The notes beneath the pieces were generated by a model. It saw nothing but the letters and a program-made list of their open reading frames with translations. It was not told the DNA's origin and did not search any database. Both the position numbers and the translations under genes were made by a program. Positions 58,601 to 64,000 of a DNA stretch of 64,000 bases are shown here, piece by piece. The number at the start of each line of letters is the position of its first letter. Positions within the stretch are counted from its first letter, which is position 1. The stretch is from Mimachlamys varia (lineage: Eukaryota; Mollusca; Bivalvia; Pectinida; Pectinidae): NCBI GenBank assembly GCA_947623455.1, contig OX392538.1, forward strand, positions 4,278,001 to 4,342,000. Direction: 5' to 3'.

Positions 58601-61217
58601 ACCTGTAGACTTCTGAAGATCTTTTGGAAACTCGAGTGCTTTCTTAGCACTTCTGCTACGACGACGTCCATTCCTTTTTTGTTCGGGGTCACAAAGCAAC
58701 TCCCCGAACACCCTCCTCTTCCCGATACTGTGGGCACTGCGACTCCGCTTCATCTTTCCAGTGCTGGTAACAACAAAATGTACGCCAACGCCCAATAGAA
58801 TGAAGGCAATATATAAACATGAAGTCTTTGCCTTCATCATAACACTTCAAAGACAGATTGAATATGATACATTATGTCAAAAATTTATTTTAGCTTGAGA
58901 AAGTAGTTACATGGATGCTGTTTAAACCAGGAATCTGTAACACTTGTGTCTATAGATGAACAGGTAATCAAAATTGATAGAATCTTAATTGTCTATTTTC
59001 AACATCTAGATGAAAAGTTTGGATTTTTTTCATTTATCAGACAACATTAATTTCATAATTGATGTGGACTACTGGGCAAATGATAATTTATTTGCTGGAG
59101 CAGAGTAATTCAATACCCATCATAGGATAGTAGGAGGGACCACATAATTGTTATCTTAATGAACGTCATTAGTGCCTTCCTCAGTCACCGTTTAACCAAG
59201 CATATGATTCATAATATTACAGTGCAGCCCCTTGGATACTGATCATGAGAGGTCAGTCTCTATTTCACGACCCTAGGCTTACCTTGGTTTATCTGTGGCC
59301 ACCGTGGCTCGCCCTGTGATACGATTCTGTCCGACACCACGGTCATTTAAGATGGACTCTAGGGCAAGCTGGTCAGCCTCAAAATCAGGCAGACTCTCTC
59401 CGTCAGAGTCACCATTGCCGTGTGTAAATCTGGTCCCCGGACGTGTCACTTCAAATTCCTGAGGCTGCATACAGAATATTCATTAATGAATACTTAGGCA
59501 ATGTTACAAATGTGACAGAATTTAACACAATGCAGACAGGCATATCAAACCAGATATCACGATACTGTGAAAGTCTCACTGAAGTGGGAACAAAGGGCAG
59601 TAATTATTAGCAAATTATCAATTGTGGGGATAGAGACTAATTTTCTGTCCCCTTGCTTAGGGTCCACTCTTCACCATAAATTAATCAATAAATAAAATTT
59701 ATCTTCAACAGTAAATACCTACCATAGTACATGGTTTTTTGCCAAAGATTGTTTTTGTCAATAAGCTTAGGGTCCTCCCTATATTATATTATATTATATA
59801 CCTACCACAGTACAGGTTTTTTTTGCCACAGACTTTTCATGTCTATGGTTAGGATACTATATACCTACCACAGTACATGGTTTCTTGCCACAGACTTTTC
59901 CTGTCTCTATGGTTAGGGTCCTCCCTATATTATATACCTACCACAGTACATGGTTTCTTGCCACAGACTTTTCCTGTCTCTATGGTTAGGGTCCTCCCTA
60001 TATTATATACCTACCACAGTACATGGTTTCTTGCCACAGACTTTTCCTGTCTCTATGTTAGGGTCCTCCCTACATTATATACCTACCACAACACAGGTTT
60101 TTTTTGCCACAGACTTTTCATGTCTATGGTTAGGGTCCCACCTATATACCTACCACAGTACATGGTTTATTGCCACAGACTTTTCCTGTCTCTATGGTTA
60201 GGGTCCTCCCTATATTATATACCTACCACAGTACATGGTTTCTTGCCACAGACTTTTCCTGTCTCTATGTTAGGGTCCTCCCTATATTATATACCTACCA
60301 CAGTACATGGTTTCTTGCTACATACTTTTCCTGTCTCTATGTTAGGGTCCTCCCTATATTATATACCTACCACAGTACATGGTTTCTTGCCACATACTTT
60401 TCCTGTCTCTATGGTTAGGGTCCTCCCTATATTATATACCTACCACAGTACATGGTTTCTTGCCACAGACTTTTCCTGTCTCTATGGTCAAGGTCCTCCC
60501 TATATACCTACCACAGTGCATGGTTTCTTGCCATAGACTTTTCCTGTCTCAAACTTGTCCTGCCAGTCCTTGTGAATCTTGTTGAAGTTAGGGGCGGGGC
60601 GTGCCTTGTGACAGGAGCCTGGGGTGGGGACCGATTTCTTGGAGCATTTTTGGGGCAGAGGCAATCGACTGTAACAAGAAACATTATAGTTTAGTTATAG
60701 CAATAAGCCATTACTGTAAGGTATGAAAAAATACCTGTGCTAGATATATAAATTTGACCTTATTTAAAAAGACATTAAGTGGATGTAAGCACATGAAAAC
60801 AACAATCAACTCCATGTTTCTACAACTGATTTGTTTTACTTACAAGTGTGTACATAGGCAATATTCCATCAAGGTATTTGTACATAGGCAATATTCCATC
60901 AAGGTATTTGTACATAGGCAATATTCCATCAAGGTATTTGAGAATCATTGACTTATGTATGATGAATTTGATTTAAAGAAACAAAAGGAAGAGTTAGTCA
61001 GTTAATTCAAATATACCAGTAATTTGGTTTGTGTAAAAATCCCCCCCCAACATTTTGAATAAGTCCAAACACACTGAGCATAAAGTGCAATTTCATAAAT
61101 TCTTTATAATTATGAAAATTAAGCCCATTACCAGTCAACGCTCAGCATTCAATGTATACTTTACCTCTTGCTTGCTATAGGAGTCTTTGTACTACTTCTC
61201 GTAGATGTCTTAATCAT
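49624..61217 (-). CDS. Tastin/TROAP-like gene, nine coding exons (3' end not found)
   Basis: Nine minus-strand exons join with every phase consistent: 61165-61217, 60512-60668, 59283-59464, 58603-58763, 57107-57231, 51434-51560, 50838-51040, 50447-50521 and 49624-49692. That is 1152 bases, 384 codons, with no stop yet. The product is basic, Ser/Pro-rich and probably largely disordered. Notable motifs are NFNKIH (residues 45-50, a phrase also seen in TPX2 and NuSAP), ALESILNDRGV (104-114), AMESILNETGI (194-204), Arg/Lys nuclear-signal-like clusters in exon 4, and SPFGR (291-295). Human tastin, as I recall it, has a similar 'ATILSGEGV' phrase and a PFGR motif. Tastin acts at spindle microtubules and centrosomes. 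Function here is inferred from motifs only. Introns 2, 5 and 8 contain minisatellites built from their own splice junctions. Confidence 0.6.
49890..49915. repeat. G26 homopolymer in intron 8
   Basis: Uninterrupted G run on the plus strand, hence a C run in the transcribed (minus-sense) RNA. Confidence 0.9.
50170..50446 (-). repeat. 73-bp minisatellite carrying copies of the exon 8 donor
   Basis: 'gatataccttaga' (minus: TCTAAG|GTATATC) occurs at 50221, 50293 and 50367, and at 50440 for the real site. Spacing is 72 to 74 bp. Each unit includes about 20 bases of the exon 8 end (minus: GCTGTAAATCTTCCTCTAAG) plus intron sequence. The three extra copies lie in the intron just downstream of the true donor. 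Confidence 0.9.
50447..50521 (-). CDS. Tastin-like gene, exon 8
   Basis: 'aaatttccag' then 25 codons, PKRVMTREAQGSSRRAPYSC then KSSSK, then AAG|GTATATC. Phase 0 on both sides. The last 20 bases and the donor are copied downstream. Confidence 0.75.
50838..51040 (-). CDS. Tastin-like gene, exon 7
   Basis: 'ttgtctccccag' then 203 bases. The product includes RVLDRYNLSQQVSKVVQ, SPFGRTVAAPIRNSIYKSYQ and a more acidic end. The donor is ACG|GTAGGTA. The alternative GT four bases later (ACGGTAG|GTAACA) would put a stop at the start of exon 8, so the first GT is preferred. Confidence 0.8.
51434..51560 (-). CDS. Tastin-like gene, exon 6
   Basis: 'tttgtcaccag' then 127 bases, ARQSLYYVPQTDRMSMAKAM then TAYQNLLLSKLDSKGAKLQK, ending TCAG|GTAGCT in phase 1. 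Its acceptor and first roughly 28 bases are the source of the long array upstream. Confidence 0.8.
51561..55905 (-). repeat. 64-bp minisatellite carrying about 62 copies of the exon 6 acceptor
   Basis: On the minus strand each unit reads 'atctgttttctatgtttgac' 'accag' then GCGCGGCAGTCACTGTACTA TGTACCAC. This is the intron 5 end with about 28 bases of exon 6. Units are 62 to 66 bp. Variants keep an AG in most copies (accag, acaag, atcag); 'ccatgtgtc' units lose it. Neighbouring runs of units share variants and repeat as blocks, for example the 62/62/62/64-type series from 54960 to 55640. Interrupted by a transposon at 54303-54713. Confidence 0.95.
54303..54713. mobile_element. 411-bp non-autonomous DNA transposon inside the 64-bp array
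   Basis: The left end CAGCGATTTTTTTAC and right end (read inverted) CAGTGATTTTTTCAC continue to a shared AAAGTGCC about 30 bases in. 'acata' is present on both sides (54298-54302 and 54714-54718), a 5-bp duplication of the array sequence 'ggtacatagtac'. CAGYG termini recall hAT elements, but those normally duplicate 8 bp, so the superfamily is left open. No coding capacity. Confidence 0.8.
55906..56149. other. Intron 5 unique sequence
   Basis: AT-rich spacer between two arrays; nothing recognised. Confidence 0.5.
56150..56962. repeat. 80-bp minisatellite in intron 5, about 10 copies
   Basis: The unit is 'ggatgtatacatagctgtct', 'atggatggattcctatataa', 'cacagtctataataacgatg' and 'acagaggacccccacatgag'. 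Copies are very similar. It starts about 145 bases downstream of exon 5 and does not include its donor. Confidence 0.97.
57107..57231 (-). CDS. Tastin-like gene, exon 5
   Basis: 'gtttgtgttacag' then 125 bases giving ESEFQRDDRAMESILNETGI and more, ending CAG|GTAACG in phase 0. Carries the second xESILNxxG motif. Confidence 0.8.
57232..58602. other. Intron 4 of the tastin-like gene
   Basis: AT-rich intron with short '(ta)n' tracts and loosely repeated 'actttgcgggacc' phrases near 57690-57735. No exon or element recognised. Confidence 0.5.
58603..58763 (-). CDS. Tastin-like gene, exon 4
   Basis: 'ttttgttgttaccag' then 161 bases. The product is strongly basic (GKMKRSRSAHSIGKRRVFGE, and later NGRRRSRSAKKALEF), as for a nuclear or microtubule-binding segment. 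Donor ACAG|GTGTGT, phase 1. Confidence 0.8.
58764..59282. other. Intron 3 of the tastin-like gene
   Basis: Nothing recognised within it. Confidence 0.5.
59283..59464 (-). CDS. Tastin-like gene, exon 3
   Basis: 'tattctgtatgcag' then 182 bases encoding PQEFEVTRPGTRFTHGNGDS, an acidic stretch and LALESILNDRGVGQNRITGR, ending CCAAG|GTAAGCC in phase 2. Carries the first xESILNxxG motif. Confidence 0.8.
59715..60511 (-). repeat. 73-bp minisatellite carrying about 12 copies of the exon 2 donor
   Basis: On the minus strand each unit reads 'gagacaggaaaagtctgtgg' 'caagaaaccatgtactgtg' then GTAGGTATATA. This is roughly the last 40 bases of exon 2, its donor and about 30 intron bases. About 11 copies lie in intron 2 after the true site at 60512. 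Units lacking part of the intron piece give 60- to 73-bp spacing. Confidence 0.9.
60512..60668 (-). CDS. Tastin-like gene, exon 2
   Basis: 'tttcttgttacag' then 157 bases encoding SRLPLPQKCSKKSVPTPGSC, HKARPAPNFNKIHKDWQDKF and ETGKVYGKKPCTV. Two overlapping donors exist, GTG|GTAGGT and GTAG|GTATAT. Only the first keeps the frame into exon 3; the second would meet TGA after a few codons. Confidence 0.8.
60669..61164. other. Intron 1, with a 30-bp tandem repeat
   Basis: Contains three copies of 'tacataggcaatattccatc' 'aaggtatttg' at 60852-60941. Nothing else recognised. Confidence 0.7.
61165..61217 (-). CDS. Tastin-like gene, exon 1 (start codon)
   Basis: The exon begins at 61228 after 'ttatttacag', with 11 untranslated bases, then ATG. 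Translation MIKTSTRSSTKTPIASK is followed by two bases of the next codon at AAGAG|GTAAAG. The small basic Ser/Thr-rich start and the frame into exon 2 support this ATG. The acceptor implies an untranslated exon further upstream. Confidence 0.75.
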
Positions 61218-61228
61218 TTTTATTTTAC

Positions 61229-63523
61229 CTGTAAATAAGAAACACATTATTGTCTGCAGATACACAAACATGCATACATTAATAATGTACAAAATCTATA
61301 TAAGATATAGATTAAATAATCAAAAATGCTGCAGTGTAAAACATTTATACAGGGCTTAAAGCAACATATCAAGTCATTTTTAACAATTACATGATTCTAA
61401 GAATGACTGATATTTTTTTAAAATAAAAATGCACATTCCTCCCAGTGAAGAATTCTTACTTACAGTTTTGGCATGAAAGTTCTAGAGAAGTCAAATCTCA
61501 GGGGATATTGAAATTCATGTACACGTATATATTCTCCTTAGTTCAAAAGGGCCCCTCCCGAAAATATGATTAGGTACTTAGTCACAAAGGTCTGTTCCCA
61601 AAATATACCCATGTCTAAACCCTCTCCATATTACATCAACCTATATCCACCCAGGTAAGGCTATAATTGGACTGGTCCTACTTAACTATTTACACTAAAT
61701 TGGAATCACCATATGACAAGATCATCAAAACCCCACCCCTGGCTCCCTTTATGTGATCTGGCCACCTAGGGGCAGGATACAAAGGTCACTGACCACTCCC
61801 TTTGTCCTGTGATGTCCAGTGGCTAGGGGCATTTAACACCCTGCTGTGTCAGGATCAGTAAGGGAAGGAAGTAGTGCATATCAAAGGTCACATAATTAGA
61901 TTATCTTACCTGTAATTACCTGTATATTAGCTCCAGCTATGTTTACAGGGTGTTAATAACTCAGCACATAGCTGTCATATATAGATATACAAACTAACAA
62001 GGTATTGTCAGTGAAGATCAAATGTTACAATTATATAATCACCTTTGTAGGTGGGGAATGAATATAATCAGCTAGGCAGTAAGAAGTTGAATACATGTAC
62101 AAAAATAATTGATTACCTGGTACAATGCAATAGTTTAGCATCATTTACATTTTGGCAATACATCTATTCAGAACATAATATTTAAGTAATAAGCTTTATC
62201 TTTAGATTTTGAAAATGTAGCCATTCTCTCCAACACCTCTTCAAAGTTTAACTGGATGAAAAAATATGTCCACATTGTAAAAACATTGCATATAAATCCA
62301 TATTCAATAGTATTCTAAATCATGCAGATGATGTAAGTGTGATTGACCAACACTCCACCAAAAATCTATTTTTGATATGAATATACTTATATATACATAC
62401 TTATGCAGGGTTTGCGTTGAAGCTGTCCCTTTATCTTTTTCAAGCATAGAAACTGAAAAGGACCACTAATTTTCAGGATTCCCATTCAAACTATGCAGGA
62501 CCTCATTTATTTAGGAAAGGACCCCATTAATAAAAACTCCAGTGGAAACCCTTGGGATGGTAGATTTTAATCTATAAATGTAGAGTTTTATAATCCGTCA
62601 AAAATCAGATCGATCATTGGTTGGAAACAGCAGTACAGTTTATGACTTCCAATGACATGATTAAATTGGTAGGTTAGTAGAAAAAAATTCTGTTTTTTTC
62701 CTTTGATATCCAATGTGCATGTGATTGAAAACGATGCATATTATAAATATAAAACACAGCTTAAACAGTTACCCATTGACGGATCGGTGAAATTTCCAAT
62801 ATTTAACTAGAGCAGAATTCTCTCACCCACCAGCATTTTAAATATTAAGTGCATATGGGTCATAAATATTATAAAAGCGTTTAGATTTTGAGCGCAATCT
62901 ACATGAAAGAATTTGATTGCTTCAGAAATAAAAGGTTGTACTTGTAGTCGGCAAAATCATATCTGATAGAAAAAAGCCTGATCAGCGGCCTCTTTAATTT
63001 GGTTAAAGGAGTATGTACTCCTCATGTATGCTTTTATGCCAGATGCAATCTCAAACTGATTCACCACACTGAGTTAAATTATCAAGTTTAATTAAAAAAA
63101 ATGTCTCACTGAAACTGCCAACGAGTATGATTATTTAAATGTGATAAAAAATCAGTATGGATTAATTGATGTACTTCCTATTTGTTGAAAGACAGGAACT
63201 TTGTTTTTGAATTAACGTAAATAAATGCTTGGTCAAAATAGCTGAGTTTGGTTTAGGACGGAAGGGAGAAAACTCCTCACTGACTAAAATCCAGCGTCCG
63301 TTTTCATTTGAAACTTTGAAGCAGTGTTTGGCCAAAGATGCAGAAAATTCATAATTTAAAACACTGATGATTTGAATATAATACATACTGAAGGTTATCA
63401 AATTCATGCACTCAGCATTATGATCAAGACACAGATCTATCTACAGTTTGACTTGTCATTATGTGTTCAAAATGTCAACAGACGCCATAAGCGTGATAAT
63501 GATGAAACAGACACCCGACTTAC
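61229..63523. other. Proposed 5' intron of the tastin-like gene
   Basis: AT-rich sequence. No coding exon, RNA gene or tandem array recognised. Confidence 0.4.
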
Positions 63524-63690
63524 CAGCGTTATTTCACAGTATAAGCAACCGCATCAAGGTTCCGTGCAATAGGTTTTCGTCAGAATCTTCCCTATTATTT
63601 CAACTGTAAGCTCAAAATTTCATACCCCCCTTGATTTTTCAAAGTGCAGTTCAATGTGTTTTGCAGGCTCTCTTCACCATCAAATTTCCC
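63524..63690 (-). other. Possible 5'UTR exon of the tastin-like gene (start approximate)
   Basis: The minus strand has ACGCTG|GTAAGTCGGG at 63524, a strong donor with no coding frame needed. It is placed between the coding start at 61217 and the divergent plus-strand gene. The transcription start is not determined. Confidence 0.35.
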
Positions 63691-63699
63691 GGACGGTTT

Positions 63700-63819
63700 C
63701 GTGTATAAAATTGGACCAATCAGAGGCGACCAAAACAAAACATTGTACTAAATTTGGAAACTCTCGGGGTTTTTCGGTCATTCCGCGAGAAATTGCGTGA
63801 AACTATTTGAGATACAAAC
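63700..63819. promoter_or_regulatory. Probable bidirectional promoter with an inverted CCAAT pair
   Basis: ATTGGACCAAT at 63710-63720 is two CCAAT boxes facing each other, the NF-Y site type common in divergent and cell-cycle promoters. Local G+C is higher than in flanking DNA. It lies between the proposed minus-strand 5'UTR exon and the plus-strand ATG at 63820. Confidence 0.4.
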
Positions 63820-63907
63820 ATGGCGCTGATGAAGTTAGTTTCACCTCATACGCTAGTGTATTTATCAATATTTCTTTGTATTCTTGTGGATATAGGATAC
63901 TCTGAAG
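63820..63907 (+). CDS. First coding exon of a secreted or membrane protein
   Basis: ATG in a good context (aaacATGG) opens 88 bases to GAAG|GTAAGAC, a strong donor, leaving in phase 1. The product MALMKLVSPHTLVYLSIFLC continues ILVDIGYSE. This is a short basic start, then a hydrophobic core of about 14 residues, then a small/polar end: a typical signal peptide, with cleavage plausible near the exon end. The rest of the gene is outside the window, so the family cannot be named. Confidence 0.65.
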
Positions 63908-64000
63908 GTAAGACATTGTTTTATAACCTCTAAGAAATTATATTTTGGCCAAATTTGGTGATCAGGTGTTTTACATCTCAAAATTACCTGAGGGGAAAGC
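63908..64000 (+). other. Start of intron 1 of the plus-strand gene
   Basis: AT-rich sequence after the donor; the window ends within it. Confidence 0.55.

Noticed and set aside
59877..60536. 219-codon plus-strand frame rich in YIPTTVHGF
   Set aside because: Antisense reading of the exon 2 donor array; mechanical.

Overview
This window is eukaryotic nuclear DNA from an animal. It is AT-rich, introns have GT-AG borders, coding exons are short and far apart, poly-C, poly-G and (ATT)n tracts are present, and tandem repeats are extremely dense. Dispersed repeats ending in a C run recall molluscan (bivalve) genomes. That placement is an impression, not a search result.

Coding content is sparse. 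(1) 49.6-61.2 kb, minus strand: nine coding exons with consistent splice phases, starting with a clear ATG and giving 384 codons of an incomplete basic protein. It carries two copies of an 'xESILNxxG' motif, an NFNKIH motif and an SPFGR motif, and I read it as a tastin/TROAP-like spindle protein. A possible 5'UTR exon ends at 63524. (2) 63820, plus strand: first exon of a secreted or membrane protein, probably divergent from gene 1 across a promoter with an inverted CCAAT pair. (3) 44.06-44.17 and 26.44-26.55 kb, minus strand: two exons that join in phase and faintly resemble the GAIN region of adhesion GPCRs. (4) 7595-8182, minus strand: a 196-codon exon I do not recognise. Weaker exon candidates lie at 10.7, 18.4, 20.1 and 21.0 kb.

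About 40% of the window is minisatellite: more than 20 arrays with units of about 20 to 80 bp. The largest is a 35-bp array of about 8.5 kb with a 1756-bp higher-order repeat. Two small non-autonomous DNA transposons sit inside arrays (36441-37365 and 54303-54713). Other mobile DNA includes a TA-flanked MITE that contains a minisatellite, a retroposed fragment with 24-bp direct repeats, a tRNA-derived SINE head, a possible TTAA-flanked element and a 1.1-kb segmental duplication.

The most interesting observation is that at least five arrays start exactly at an exon/intron border and amplify the splice site with a piece of the exon. About 62 copies of a 3' splice site stand before exon 6 of gene 1. 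About 12 copies of a 5' splice site follow exon 2 and 4 follow exon 8. About 8 and 48 copies of 3' splice sites stand before the 26.5-kb and 44-kb exons. I read this as recurrent minisatellite birth at splice junctions, leaving these genes with large banks of decoy splice sites.
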